From an uncultured Bacteroidota bacterium (GTDB taxonomy: Bacteria > Bacteroidota > Bacteroidia > Flavobacteriales > Flavobacteriaceae), in assembly GCA_902560065.1 (NCBI GenBank), contig CACEKG010000002.1, positions 1 through 64,000 on the forward strand: DNA of 64,000 bases, read 5' to 3'. Within the stretch, counting starts at the first letter, position 1. Every line of letters begins with the position of its first letter. The notes beneath the pieces were generated by a model. It saw only the letters and a program-made list of their open reading frames with translations. It did not search any database and was not told where the DNA came from. The position numbers and the translations under genes were made by a program. Below, piece by piece: positions 53,737-63,798 of this stretch.

Positions 53737-55665
53737 TTAAAAATGATATCTTTTAAATGCTTCAATTGCTTCATAATCTGAAAGACCTAAATTCCTATAC
53801 TTTTTTGCAGTTTCTGCATTTCTTTGCTCTGCTCTAACCCAAAATTCTCTTTGGTCATTTCCTTGATACATCACTCCATCTTTTTGAGATTGATGGAAAA
53901 AAATTGCATTTCTTTTTCTTAAAACTTGATCTGGACTCATAGGGACAGCCATATCAATTTCATAAGTTTCCCATTCATGCCAAGCACCTCTATATAACCA
54001 AACCCAACAATCCTTCATAAAAGGTTCTTTTTTTAAACTTTTAATAGCCTTAAAAATTATTTCTAAACAAACTCTGTGAGTTCCATGAGGATCTGCTAAA
54101 TCACCTGCAGCATAAATTTGATGAGGTTTTATTTTTTTAATTAAATTTTTAGTTATTTCAATATCATTTCTAGAAATTGGATTTTTTGATACAGTTCCCG
54201 TTTCATAGAATGGAAGATTCAAAAAATGAACCTGATTATCAGGAATTCCAATATATCTTGTAGCTCCAAGTGACTCTCTTTTTCTTATAGAGCTCTTAAG
54301 TTTTCTTATTATATTTGGATCAGGATTTTTATTTCCTTTAGATTTAAACTTATTGATTATTTCCTCGTATTCCTTTTTAATTTTGTCGGGGAACATATCA
54401 TGAGTTACTTCTAAAAACTTAGATGCATCTTCATTTGAAACGGCAATATTTCCAGAAGTTTGGTAGGCAACATTAACTTCATTTCCATGAGAAACTAATC
54501 TGTCAAAAGTTCCCCCCATTGATATTACATCATCATCTGGATGAGGACTAAAAATTATTACTTTTTTTGGATGAGGAGATTTCCTTTCAGGTCTTTTTGA
54601 ATCATCTGAATCAGGTTTTCCCCCTGGCCATCCTGTAATTGTATGTTGTAATTTATTAAACATTTTAATGTTTAAATCATAACTAGATCCACTTGCATTC
54701 AATAAATCAACCATTCCATTTTCTTTATAATCACTATCAGTTAATTTTAATATTGACTTACCAGTTTTTTCACAAAGCCAAATAACAGCTCTTGCACTAT
54801 TTTCTATATTCCATTCATATGCCCCAACTAACCATGGAGTTTTAACTCGAGTTAATTCTGAAGAAGATTCATTATCTAAAACTAAAGTTGTATTCTTATG
54901 ATGTTGCAAATATGATGTAGGAATTAAAGATGTAGTTTTTCCTTCTATTGCTTTTTTTAGAATTAAAGCTTTATTTGATCCCCATGCCATTAAAATTATT
55001 CTTTTAGCACCTAAAATAGTTTGAATACCCATTGTTATTGCTTCTCTTGGAACATTTTCAATTCCTTGAAAAGATTTTGCAGCATCAAAACGTGTTACAT
55101 CATCTAACTTAACTAACCTAGTTTGAGAATTAAAATGAGAACCTGGTTCATTAAAACCTATATGCCCTGTTCTACCTATTCCCAAAATTTGAAGATCTAT
55201 TCCCCCAGCCTTAATGATTTTTTTTTCATAATCATTACATGATTTTCTAACTTTTTCAAATGAAATTTCACCATTTGGAATGTTAATATTTTCTTTGGGT
55301 ATATCAATATGATTAAATAAATTCTCATTCATGAAATAATCATAACTGTTAATATCGTTTTTACTTAATGGAAAATACTCATCTAAATTAAAAGTAATTA
55401 CATTTTTAAAACTAAGTCCTTCTTCTTTATGCATTCTAATTAATTCTCTATAAACACTTAAAGGCGAAGAACCTGTTGCTAAACCTAAAACACAATTCTT
55501 TTTTTGAGATTGTTTTTCCTTAATAAGTTGAGCAATAGAAAGAGCTATAGATAATGATCCCTCATCAGAATTATTATAAATAATATTATGAAGTTTTTCA
55601 AATCTAGTTTCTTCAAAACTTCCTGGAGGTTTATATTTTATAACCTTACTTTTATTTTGATTCAT
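53737..55665 (-). CDS. nagB: Glucosamine-6-phosphate deaminase fused to a PIG-L deacetylase-like domain
   Basis: A 642-residue two-domain protein. Residues about 25-290 are NagB: LGLATGSSPLSVYRELI at the phosphate loop, the catalytic aspartate in VITFNLDEYFP, and GIGRTGHIGFNEPGS. Residues about 365-640 are a LmbE/PIG-L de-N-acetylase-like domain with the zinc motif FSPHPDDDVIS and a later HGTH. It could deacetylate an amino sugar and then convert glucosamine-6-phosphate to fructose-6-phosphate. The fusion is widespread in Bacteroidetes. The gene is the first of a minus-strand run. Confidence 0.93.
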   Translation of the reverse strand: MNQNKSKVIKYKPPGSFEETRFEKLHNIIYNNSDEGSLSIALSIAQLIKEKQSQKKNCVLGLATGSSPLSVYRELIRMHKEEGLSFKNVITFNLDEYFPLSKNDINSYDYFMNENLFNHIDIPKENINIPNGEISFEKVRKSCNDYEKKIIKAGGIDLQILGIGRTGHIGFNEPGSHFNSQTRLVKLDDVTRFDAAKSFQGIENVPREAITMGIQTILGAKRIILMAWGSNKALILKKAIEGKTTSLIPTSYLQHHKNTTLVLDNESSSELTRVKTPWLVGAYEWNIENSARAVIWLCEKTGKSILKLTDSDYKENGMVDLLNASGSSYDLNIKMFNKLQHTITGWPGGKPDSDDSKRPERKSPHPKKVIIFSPHPDDDVISMGGTFDRLVSHGNEVNVAYQTSGNIAVSNEDASKFLEVTHDMFPDKIKKEYEEIINKFKSKGNKNPDPNIIRKLKSSIRKRESLGATRYIGIPDNQVHFLNLPFYETGTVSKNPISRNDIEITKNLIKKIKPHQIYAAGDLADPHGTHRVCLEIIFKAIKSLKKEPFMKDCWVWLYRGAWHEWETYEIDMAVPMSPDQVLRKRNAIFFHQSQKDGVMYQGNDQREFWVRAEQRNAETAKKYRNLGLSDYEAIEAFKRYHF

Positions 55666-55873
55666 TATTTATAAAAATGATTTTAATTAAGCAAAGATAA
55701 ACATATCTTAAATTCATTTATTTCTTTAGTTAATTTCATTTTTTAAAATAAAAAAATCAAATTATTTAATCTTAACAAAATCTAATAAATTTTTGAAAAT
55801 TATATACTTTAAGAAATTATATTTACCATTAATTTATATTGAAAATTACACATGTAAATTAATAATTAAAAGC

Positions 55874-56809
55874 ATGGAGAGACTTGAAACATTAATTATT
55901 GGAAGTGGACCTGCAGGATATACAGCTGCTATATATGCCGCTAGAGCTGATTTAAAACCAGTACTATATACAGGGTTAGAACCTGGAGGGCAATTAACAA
56001 CAACAACCGATGTTGATAATTTTCCTGGATACCCTAAAGGGATAGATGGTCCTACAATGATGATTCAACTTAAAGAGCAAGCCGAAAGGTTTGGAACAGA
56101 TGTAAGAATTGGTCATGTTAAAAATGTGAAACTTTCTAAAAAAATTGGAAAACTGCATAAAGTTATTATTGAAGATGGATCTGAAATAGAAACAAAAACA
56201 ATAATTATAAGTACTGGTGCAACTGCAAAATATCTTGGTTTAGAAAGTGAACAAAGATTAATTGGTGGTGGTGTGTCTGCATGTGCTGTATGTGATGGCT
56301 TTTTTTATAAAAATCAAGAAGTTGCTGTAGTTGGTGGTGGCGATACTGCTGCAGAAGAAGCAACTTATTTGTCTAAAATATGCTCTAAAGTAACAATGCT
56401 TGTAAGAAAAGATAAAATGCGGGCATCCAAAGCAATGCAAAATAGAGTATTTAAATCAAAAAATATTATTCTAAAGTTTAATTCTGAAATTGACGAAGTT
56501 CTTGGAGAAAATGTTGTTGAAGGTTTAAGAATAATAAATAATGTTACAAAAAAGAAAGATGAAATTTCCATTTCTGGTCTCTTTATTGCAATAGGGCACA
56601 AACCTAATACTGAAATTTTTAATGATCAATTAGAAATGGATGATCTGGGTTATATAATTACAAAAGGAAAAACTACAAAAACTAACATTCCCGGAGTTTT
56701 TGCTTCAGGAGATGTTCAAGATAAAGAATATCGTCAAGCAATAACTGCAGCTGGAACTGGTTGTATGGCTGCACTAGATGCTGAGAGATATCTTCAAAAA
56801 TTAAATTAA
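55874..56809 (+). CDS. trxB: Thioredoxin-disulfide reductase
   Basis: TrxB reduces thioredoxin with NADPH through FAD. The start at ATG 55874 (MERLETLIIGSGPAGYTAAI) gives the standard N-terminus; an upstream ATG at 55793 adds 27 residues not found in the family. FAD site GSGPAGYTAA, redox pair CAVCDG, NADPH site VVGGGDTAAEEA and the final ASGDVQDKEYRQAITAAGTG are present. At 311 residues it is a typical low-molecular-weight TrxR. The stop overlaps that of the convergent oxidoreductase. Confidence 0.97.
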   Translation: MERLETLIIGSGPAGYTAAIYAARADLKPVLYTGLEPGGQLTTTTDVDNFPGYPKGIDGPTMMIQLKEQAERFGTDVRIGHVKNVKLSKKIGKLHKVIIEDGSEIETKTIIISTGATAKYLGLESEQRLIGGGVSACAVCDGFFYKNQEVAVVGGGDTAAEEATYLSKICSKVTMLVRKDKMRASKAMQNRVFKSKNIILKFNSEIDEVLGENVVEGLRIINNVTKKKDEISISGLFIAIGHKPNTEIFNDQLEMDDLGYIITKGKTTKTNIPGVFASGDVQDKEYRQAITAAGTGCMAALDAERYLQKLN

Positions 56810-57858
56810 TTTTTATATAATTCTTTATATCTATTAATAGAAATTTCCTTGTAAAATTCTTTATTATCTGATGTATATTCATACAACCATTTTGATAATA
56901 GGGGAGCTAACATAAGACCTCTAGTTCCTAATCCATTATATAATATTAAGTTTTCATATTTTGGATGTCGACCTAAAATTGGCCTCCTATCTTTAACAAC
57001 AGGTCTAAAACCAATTTTATGATCAATTACTTCAAAGGGAACTGAAATAAAAGAATTAAGTTTAGATAATAAAAAGTTATATCCTTTTTTTGTTTTTTTT
57101 AGTGATTTATCATTAAAATCATATGTTGAACCTACCCAAAAAAATTTTTTCTCAAGAGGAATAATATAAATTGAGGATTTTAAAATGTAATTACTTGATA
57201 ATTTCGGTGATTTAATTATTAAATATTCTCCTTTTAAGCTTTCAATCGGCAAATAATTAAAAAAAATGTTATTTTTTATTCCTACTCCTTCACAGAAAAC
57301 AATTTTTTTTGATTTGAAATTTCCATATTTTACATATTGTTTAAAAATTTCCAGTTTTTTATAATCAAATTTTTTATTGATAAAATTATTTTTTGTAAGA
57401 TTAAATTTAAAAGTATCTAATAATAATTTTGGATAAATTTTAGCTGTATTTTTTACGATTCCATAACCATTTTTTAATAAAATAGGATAATTACCTTCAT
57501 TGATAACTTGATGATCTAAATAATTTTCAAGGGATTTTAAACCACTTGCTACAATCCAATCATTTTGTTCTTGTTTTCTTGAAAAGTATCTGTGAATCAT
57601 AATTTTGTCAAAAACTTTTACATTATATTCATTTTCAAATTCAACATAAAATTTCTTTGCAAATTTTAAAAAATCAGATCCTTTCCATGAAATAGTATAT
57701 CGTTTTAAAATTGTTGGATTTAAAACTGCACCTGATTGGAAAGTAGAATTTGTTTCAGGTTTATCAATAATTACAAAATCTTTCTTTTCTTTAATAAGCT
57801 TAAATGCAAAAGATAAACCAGCTATTCCATAACCTACGATTATGTAATCTATCATCAT
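56806..57858 (-). CDS. FAD-dependent oxidoreductase of the DAO family
   Basis: A 350-residue flavoprotein. FAD-binding YIIVGYGIAGLSFAFKL is at the start. The protein has a DAO-type substrate domain with GFRPVVKDRRPILGRHPKYE and GLGTRGLMLAPLLSKWL near the C-terminus, the positions of the last FAD contacts in glycine/D-amino-acid oxidases. Its substrate is unknown. It lies downstream of no other gene on the strand; a hairpin separates it from gldN. Confidence 0.82.
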   Translation of the reverse strand: MMIDYIIVGYGIAGLSFAFKLIKEKKDFVIIDKPETNSTFQSGAVLNPTILKRYTISWKGSDFLKFAKKFYVEFENEYNVKVFDKIMIHRYFSRKQEQNDWIVASGLKSLENYLDHQVINEGNYPILLKNGYGIVKNTAKIYPKLLLDTFKFNLTKNNFINKKFDYKKLEIFKQYVKYGNFKSKKIVFCEGVGIKNNIFFNYLPIESLKGEYLIIKSPKLSSNYILKSSIYIIPLEKKFFWVGSTYDFNDKSLKKTKKGYNFLLSKLNSFISVPFEVIDHKIGFRPVVKDRRPILGRHPKYENLILYNGLGTRGLMLAPLLSKWLYEYTSDNKEFYKEISINRYKELYKN

Positions 57859-57886
57859 TGATTAAATTAGAAATAATAATGTAAAA

Positions 57887-57915
57887 AAAAACGCTACTTT
57901 AAAAGTAGCGTTTTA
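57887..57915. terminator. Bidirectional hairpin terminator downstream of gldN
   Basis: ACGCTACTTT and AAAGTAGCGT form a near-perfect stem with A and T runs on both sides, between gldN (ending at 57930) and the start of the oxidoreductase gene. For the gld transcript on the minus strand the T run is nine bases. It closes the gldKLMN operon. Confidence 0.8.
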
Positions 57916-57929
57916 AAATTTGATTAAAA

Positions 57930-58853
57930 TTAGTTATTCCACTGATCTTGTTCAAAATCACGTATAACTGATTTAATTCTTTCTGATTCTAGAAGTTGCC
58001 TAAGAGCATCCTCATACATATAATCTTTAACCTGTCTATCTTCATATACATTTTCTTCCTTATATATAGTTGCATTAAATCTTCTAGAATTTAACATATG
58101 ATCAAAACTTACAGGCTGAGATGAATTTTTAATATTAAATACTTTATTTTCATTTAATACCTTTCTTGCATCAGGAAACCAAACCCAAAACAGAGGGTTA
58201 AAGTTTTCAGGATCAGCTTTTGCAGTTTTATCACTGAAAGTAGAAATATCTGCAGCTACTGGAGCAATTGCTAAAAGCCTATATTTCAACTCTCCTAATC
58301 TCTTATTAAAATACCATGTTCCTTTAACAAAATACTGTTCAATGTCATCAGATTCCATGAGATTAGTATCATAATCATCTTCAACTAAAAAATCCTCTGT
58401 TATCTCACCTGCATTTAATCTTTCTCTTGCATCTTCAGAAATATCTCTACTTACGAGTCTATCACCTAATTCAACTAATGTTATTTTCTCTGTAAAATAA
58501 TCGTCATTATAAATCTCTTTTATTTCACCACTTTTAATTCCATCAATAATTATTCTCCAAAGAGATTTTCTGTTTTCTGATAACATACCATTAGCCACTG
58601 TAGGATAATAATAAGGAAAATTAATTCTTTCATCTAAATCAATTTTCTCCCAAATTGTTTTAGACCACATGACATCACGATCTTCCACAAAACCATAGGC
58701 AATAGGTGTCTCATCATCCGCTTCTAGTTGTTGTTCATTTGGAATTCCTATTTCCTGAGGAACCTTAGCGTTTAAAAGATTTGCTTGGGAAAACGAATAT
58801 TTAAAAGAAAACAATAATAAAAAACTAAAAAGATAGATGATAAAATTTTTCAT
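57930..58853 (-). CDS. gldN: GldN, type IX secretion / gliding ring component
   Basis: GldN forms the periplasmic ring with GldK beneath the outer membrane. The 307-residue protein has a signal peptide (IIYLFSFLLLFSFKYSFSQ) and the family body with GFVEDRDVMWSKTIWEKIDLDERINFPYYYP, here quoted in part, and a C-terminal helix with RQLLESERIKSVIRDFEQ. It is the last gene of gldKLMN, 11 bp after gldM. Confidence 0.95.
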   Translation of the reverse strand: MKNFIIYLFSFLLLFSFKYSFSQANLLNAKVPQEIGIPNEQQLEADDETPIAYGFVEDRDVMWSKTIWEKIDLDERINFPYYYPTVANGMLSENRKSLWRIIIDGIKSGEIKEIYNDDYFTEKITLVELGDRLVSRDISEDARERLNAGEITEDFLVEDDYDTNLMESDDIEQYFVKGTWYFNKRLGELKYRLLAIAPVAADISTFSDKTAKADPENFNPLFWVWFPDARKVLNENKVFNIKNSSQPVSFDHMLNSRRFNATIYKEENVYEDRQVKDYMYEDALRQLLESERIKSVIRDFEQDQWNN

Positions 58854-58864
58854 GACAATAAATT

Positions 58865-60442
58865 TTAATTTATAGTAATAGAAATTGGCGATGGATTTTG
58901 TAATCTATATTTGGATCCTGTTATAGCAGTTTTAATATCTGTTATAATAATTGTTTGCCCAGCTTTTATTCTTCTCAAAGAATTTACTGCCTTTGAATTC
59001 AGTCTATTACCTTTGATAACCATACTTGGCATTCCAGGAGCTCTAAATCTGAATTCAGTAACTTTAACAGGTAAGTCAAAATCAAAATCAACAAGTCTAG
59101 CTTCAACCCTTCCTTTTTCTAAACTAGTTTTCGGTAAGCCAAAAGCCCCATCTTTACCTCTAAAAAATCCTGTTGGCTTTGGAATTTCTTTAATTCTAAA
59201 TTTTGATACGGAAGAAACTCTTTTACCATCTGGAAGAGTTCCAGAAACATTTATTTTTACTTCTCTTCCTTTTTGAGGTGACAACATGTATTTACTTCCT
59301 CTGACTCTTTTTAAACCTGGAGCGCTTGCTCTAACCTTACTATCTATAATTCCAGGAATAGATATTGTAATTGGATTATCAACACCTCTATAAACAACAT
59401 TCATCTTATCAGCAGAAATAACTGCTGAATTAGGTTTAGAAATTGTTGTAAAAGTTTGATTTACACTAATCTTAGACTCCTCACCATCATTAAGAAAAAC
59501 AAGATCACCAGTTAAAGTATGATCCCCAGGTCTTCCTGCGTCTACTTTTAACTTAATTCCTCCTGGTATAAGTTCATACTGTTTATCTGTCAACTCATTA
59601 CCATCAAGACTTATCTTTACACTGTTTGGGTTTTGGGCACCTCCTTTTCTTCCTAAAATAACACTTCCATCAAAAATTTCTCCAGAATAATAAGCCCCTT
59701 TTTCAGTTTTTAATAAAGTAATATAATTAGATTCATTAACTCCGGTCTCTAATTCCATTTCTTTACCCATAAGAGTTGTAAGAACATCTGTTTCAGTTTG
59801 TCGAATATCATTTTGAAGCATGGTAAGTTTTGCTAATGAAGAAATCAAAGGAAATCCTTCATAGTTCCATGCTAACCAAGGTTGGTCCTGATTATCTTTG
59901 TTTTTAACATTGCTGTTTTGATCTCCAGTAAAAAACCTAGCCTCAACAACTTCTATAGATTTTGGATACTGACTTCCAAAAACTTGAATAACTTGCATTT
60001 TATAATCATTTATTTGATTAACAAACTCATCTCCCCTTTGAGAAACTCCATCAGGCCCAAAAAAAACAGAATTTAATTGATCTCCTTTGTCCATCTGTTG
60101 AAACTCTATTAATTCGGGATCCTTTTCTTTTTGTTGCTCAGTTATTTCATTTTTAATTTTCGATACTAAATCATATAACTTATCTGATTCCTGCTTTATT
60201 CTTTGAGCAGTTCTATTGTGTCCTAACCACTTACCTTCTTTATCATCAGCGTTAGTTTTTACTTTTTCGTACAATATTTCATTAGTTTCAGCTAATCTAG
60301 CATTAGCATCTTTAATCTTATAAAACATTTGACCAAAGCCCGCTAAAACTTCTTTACTCACATTTAAAGCAAGCATTGTAATAAAAACCAGATACATCAA
60401 ACTAATTAGTTTCTGTCTGGGTGTTTCTTTAGCTCCTGCCAT
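58865..60442 (-). CDS. gldM: GldM, type IX secretion motor protein
   Basis: GldM spans the inner membrane with one helix and reaches through the periplasm; with GldL it forms the proton-driven motor of type IX secretion and gliding. The N-terminal segment ETPRQKLISLMYLVFITMLA is the signature start and single membrane helix. Four periplasmic domains follow (residues about 60-525). The length of 525 residues is normal. It starts 3 bp after gldL. Confidence 0.96.
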   Translation of the reverse strand: MAGAKETPRQKLISLMYLVFITMLALNVSKEVLAGFGQMFYKIKDANARLAETNEILYEKVKTNADDKEGKWLGHNRTAQRIKQESDKLYDLVSKIKNEITEQQKEKDPELIEFQQMDKGDQLNSVFFGPDGVSQRGDEFVNQINDYKMQVIQVFGSQYPKSIEVVEARFFTGDQNSNVKNKDNQDQPWLAWNYEGFPLISSLAKLTMLQNDIRQTETDVLTTLMGKEMELETGVNESNYITLLKTEKGAYYSGEIFDGSVILGRKGGAQNPNSVKISLDGNELTDKQYELIPGGIKLKVDAGRPGDHTLTGDLVFLNDGEESKISVNQTFTTISKPNSAVISADKMNVVYRGVDNPITISIPGIIDSKVRASAPGLKRVRGSKYMLSPQKGREVKINVSGTLPDGKRVSSVSKFRIKEIPKPTGFFRGKDGAFGLPKTSLEKGRVEARLVDFDFDLPVKVTEFRFRAPGMPSMVIKGNRLNSKAVNSLRRIKAGQTIIITDIKTAITGSKYRLQNPSPISITIN

Positions 60443-60445
60443 TTT

Positions 60446-61093
60446 TTATTTTTTTTCCATTGCATTTAACATTCCACTATACACTTGATTTAATGAAGCT
60501 AAATTTGCATTCATACTATCCATTTGAGCTTTAAGCTTTCTTGCATTACTAGCCAGTTTCTCGTTAAACTCAGAATTTCCTTGCGCAGAATTAATTTGCT
60601 CTTGATATTTAGAATTAAGTTCTTCCATTTGAGCTGCTGCTTTAGACATCTTTTCAGCATAAGCTTCTGATGCAGAAACAGCATTTGTAGCTGGATTAAG
60701 TGCTTGTGCAGATGACTCAAGATCTTTAATGCTTTTAGTTAGTCTATTCATTAATTGAACATCAAGCTTAGCTTCAGCCATTAATGCGTCAATTTTTGAT
60801 GATAATCCAGGACCTCCTCCAGATGATTTAGCTGGGCCTCCTCCATTTTTAACTTTTTTTACATAATCATCATGCTCCTCATGAATTTCACCAGTAGCAA
60901 GTGCAGAAGCAGTAAAAATGAGTGCTTCAGTTCCAAGACCTATTCCAAGAACAAGTCCTCCAGTTATAGGGCCAAATTCTAAGTGAAGAATCTTGAATAA
61001 TGCTCCAATAATTACAACTGCTCCTCCTAATCCGAAAAGCATATGCATAATTAATTTACCTCTTAGTCTTTTTTGTAATGATTTATCGTCCAT
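60446..61093 (-). CDS. gldL: GldL, type IX secretion motor protein
   Basis: GldL is the two-helix inner-membrane partner of GldM. Helix 1 (about residues 15-32, LIMHMLFGLGGAVVIIGALF) and helix 2 (about 40-60, GGLVLGIGLGTEALIFTASA, with a buried glutamate that matters for proton flow in characterised members) are both seen. A coiled-coil cytoplasmic tail follows. The 215-residue length is usual. It lies between gldK and gldM. Confidence 0.96.
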   Translation of the reverse strand: MDDKSLQKRLRGKLIMHMLFGLGGAVVIIGALFKILHLEFGPITGGLVLGIGLGTEALIFTASALATGEIHEEHDDYVKKVKNGGGPAKSSGGGPGLSSKIDALMAEAKLDVQLMNRLTKSIKDLESSAQALNPATNAVSASEAYAEKMSKAAAQMEELNSKYQEQINSAQGNSEFNEKLASNARKLKAQMDSMNANLASLNQVYSGMLNAMEKK

Positions 61094-61145
61094 TTTATTT
61101 GTTATTTTTTATTTCCTAAATATAAAAATTATTAAGTGTTTTTTT

Positions 61146-62525
61146 TTATTTTATTTTAACTTTTTGTGAACCTAAATAATCTTGTACTGTTCTAAAGCCA
61201 ATGAAACTTCTAGAAGTATCAGCATATTCGTAATCTCTTGAGCTTACTCGAAGAAAATATGCAACATCTTTCCATGATCCACCTCTAATAACTTTTCTTT
61301 GTTCATTTTCAAAAGACATATTTGGATTTAGTGTTGCTACATAATCATATGCTCCAGAATCATAAGAAGAATTAGTCCATTCTGCTACATTTCCAGCCAT
61401 ATTGTATAAATTATAATCATTAGGGAGATAAGACTTTGCCTCAACAGTATAAACCGCTTGATCTGAAGCATAATCACCTCTCAAAGGTTTAAAGTTAGCT
61501 AAAAAACATGCTCTATCATTAAGAAGATAAGGTGATCCCCAAGGATATGTCCCAGAAGGTATTCCTCCTCTAGCTGCATATTCCCATTCACCTTCATTAG
61601 GTAATCTAAACCTACTTACTGTATGTTTACCTTTTGATCTTTGATAACCATTTTTAAAATTAGTTCTCCAATTACAAAATGCAACAGCTTGTTTCCAAGA
61701 AACCCCAACTACAGGATAATCTTGATATGCAGGATGAGAAAAATAATCATTATGCATAGGTTCATTGTAAGAATAAATAAAATCTTTAATCCAAACCGTG
61801 GTATCTGGATAGATTTGAATTTCTTCCTTTTTAATAAATGGTGTTCTGTCAATAAATTGTTGTCTATTTCTTTTAGACTCAGCAGCTGCACCTTCAGCAT
61901 CAAACCATGTGTAAGCGTAAATAAGTTTAGTAACATCAAGCTTCATTTCTCCATTATACCATAATTCCGGAGGTAAATAAAGAGAATCCATAACCTCTGC
62001 ATAAGCTTGATCAACATAATCTTCAGTCTCCCATGATAAATCAGCATCCCAGTTTAAAGGTCTTCCAGCATATGGATCTTCACTTACATCATAATAATTT
62101 TGTTTCATGTACTTTTGAAATTCATTTAAATCAGATGTATCAGCATCTTGAAAAGCAAATTCTCCTATACCCTCAGGATTAGGTTCTCCACCTTCATCTC
62201 TTTCTGCAGCTTTTCTTGCTAACATTGCAAGAGCAATAGAATCCTTTACCCAATATACAAACTGTCTGTATTCACTATTAGTAATTTCAGTTTCATCCAT
62301 GTAAAAAGATGGAACAGTAACTGTTTTTGCTGGAGCATTTTGAGTTTGAGCTTGATCTTCGTCAGACTTACCCATAATATATGCACCACCTTCAATTAAA
62401 GTCATTCCATAAGGCTTTTCACCAAACCACTTTTTTTGTTTAACACCAATTAACTCACCTCTGTTTTTATTTCCACATGAAAATAAAACACAAGAAGTAA
62501 TGATTAATAAAAATACTTTTTTCAT
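61146..62525 (-). CDS. gldK: GldK, type IX secretion ring lipoprotein
   Basis: GldK forms the periplasmic ring with GldN and is anchored in the outer membrane. The true start is ATG 62525, giving the signal MKKVFLLIITSCVLFSC with a lipobox; an in-frame ATG at 62570 would add 15 residues that are not part of the signal. The protein body is an FGE/SUMF-like fold (MTLIEGGAYIMGKSDEDQ, PVVGVSWKQAVAFCNW, NVAEWTNSSYD and VIRGGSWKDV). It starts the gldKLMN operon. The name by fold alone would be misleading, but the operon settles it. Confidence 0.95.
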   Translation of the reverse strand: MKKVFLLIITSCVLFSCGNKNRGELIGVKQKKWFGEKPYGMTLIEGGAYIMGKSDEDQAQTQNAPAKTVTVPSFYMDETEITNSEYRQFVYWVKDSIALAMLARKAAERDEGGEPNPEGIGEFAFQDADTSDLNEFQKYMKQNYYDVSEDPYAGRPLNWDADLSWETEDYVDQAYAEVMDSLYLPPELWYNGEMKLDVTKLIYAYTWFDAEGAAAESKRNRQQFIDRTPFIKKEEIQIYPDTTVWIKDFIYSYNEPMHNDYFSHPAYQDYPVVGVSWKQAVAFCNWRTNFKNGYQRSKGKHTVSRFRLPNEGEWEYAARGGIPSGTYPWGSPYLLNDRACFLANFKPLRGDYASDQAVYTVEAKSYLPNDYNLYNMAGNVAEWTNSSYDSGAYDYVATLNPNMSFENEQRKVIRGGSWKDVAYFLRVSSRDYEYADTSRSFIGFRTVQDYLGSQKVKIK

Positions 62526-62636
62526 TAAAAAATTGTTCAATAATATAGTATGCAATAAACGATTCAGCATAAAACTAACTATTTTTTATTCATAACATAA
62601 TTAAACACAACACAAATATTTTTTAAAAAGACTATT

Positions 62637-63788
62637 TTAGTGTAACCTTTTTATGGCATTGAACCATCTTTCAGGTATCTTATCTTTCATAGCCTCTTCA
62701 TAATCTTGCTCCGTGCAAGGTAATAACGTAGAAGTTTTAAATTTATTATTTGTTATATTATCATTTATTAATTCCATCCACCATCTTTGACTCATATTGC
62801 TTTTATAAAAAACAATTTCTCTGTCAGATAAATTAACATTATATTTTATAAAACCTTCATTTATATTAACGGGAAATTCATTATACCTATATTGAACTCC
62901 TTCAATAAAATACCAAACTATTTGTGCTAATAATTGATTAAATATTGAATTAGACCATCCTAACTCATACAGACCTAAAAAAGAAACTTTATCACTAATA
63001 CCAGCATATCTAGATAAAGCACAAATAGTCCTACTATCAATCCCGTTAGGAGTTGAGTTAATTTCTCCATTAGCTTGCCATGACAAACATTTCATATCAA
63101 AACCTACTATATCCGCATCTCTAAAAATTGGTTCTACTTGTTTTACATCATATAATACATCTCCTAAACTAATAGAATCAAAATATAATCTATCCATTAA
63201 ATCTTTTTCCTCTTGTGCACAATAATAGTTTTGATATCCAATATTTGTATAATTATTTAGAAAATTTGGTTGTTCCATAATAATTTTGCTCATATAAGAT
63301 CTACCAGAAATTAATTCTTCATCTTGAGAAAAATCATATGAACGATCAACTGAAACAATGTTTACTAATTGTTTTTTTGATTGAAAAGACCTATATGCAG
63401 GATAAATTAAGTCATGACTTCCGCCTAATACTAAAGGTATTACATTAAATTTTTGGAGAAAAATAATTATTTCTTTTAATGCAGAATAGGTGTCCTCAAC
63501 TGTTTCTCCATTTTCTAAATTTCCTAAATCAATTATATTAATATTCCAGTTTCCTGGATACAAAGAATAAAAAGCACTTCTGAAATCATTCAATTCATTT
63601 TTTTCCATTTTATAGAAACTATTTCTGCTTTCAAAAACACCCATTATTGCAATCGAAAATTGCTTTAAATCAGGTAATCCTTCTTTTTTATTATAAATTT
63701 TAATGTTTTTTCCAATAATTTGTTTTGGAAGAGAAGAAATTTGATGGTATTGATTTATATCAACTGGATTTAAAAAATCTTCAATCAT
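62637..63788 (-). CDS. Arginase-fold protein with altered metal ligands
   Basis: A 383-residue protein annotated in the flavobacteria as formimidoylglutamase-like. The start at ATG 63788 (MIEDFLNPVDINQYHQI) is preferred over 63836, which overlaps topA. The arginase layout is visible, with VLGGSHDLIYPAYRSF (the GGxH strand) and VGFDMKCLSWQ (the place of SFDxD). The central DAHxD ligand motif is replaced by VDRSYDF, and the second acid of SFDxD by Lys. So two or more metal ligands appear to be missing and hydrolase activity is doubtful. It lies next to topA, a conserved neighbourhood. Confidence 0.8.
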   Translation of the reverse strand: MIEDFLNPVDINQYHQISSLPKQIIGKNIKIYNKKEGLPDLKQFSIAIMGVFESRNSFYKMEKNELNDFRSAFYSLYPGNWNINIIDLGNLENGETVEDTYSALKEIIIFLQKFNVIPLVLGGSHDLIYPAYRSFQSKKQLVNIVSVDRSYDFSQDEELISGRSYMSKIIMEQPNFLNNYTNIGYQNYYCAQEEKDLMDRLYFDSISLGDVLYDVKQVEPIFRDADIVGFDMKCLSWQANGEINSTPNGIDSRTICALSRYAGISDKVSFLGLYELGWSNSIFNQLLAQIVWYFIEGVQYRYNEFPVNINEGFIKYNVNLSDREIVFYKSNMSQRWWMELINDNITNNKFKTSTLLPCTEQDYEEAMKDKIPERWFNAIKRLH

Positions 63789-63798
63789 ACTAATATAT

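Noticed and set aside
61146..62525. Formylglycine-generating enzyme (sulfatase maturase), tempting because two sulfatases are nearby
   Set aside because: The gldKLMN order and the lipoprotein signal identify it as GldK, which only shares the fold.
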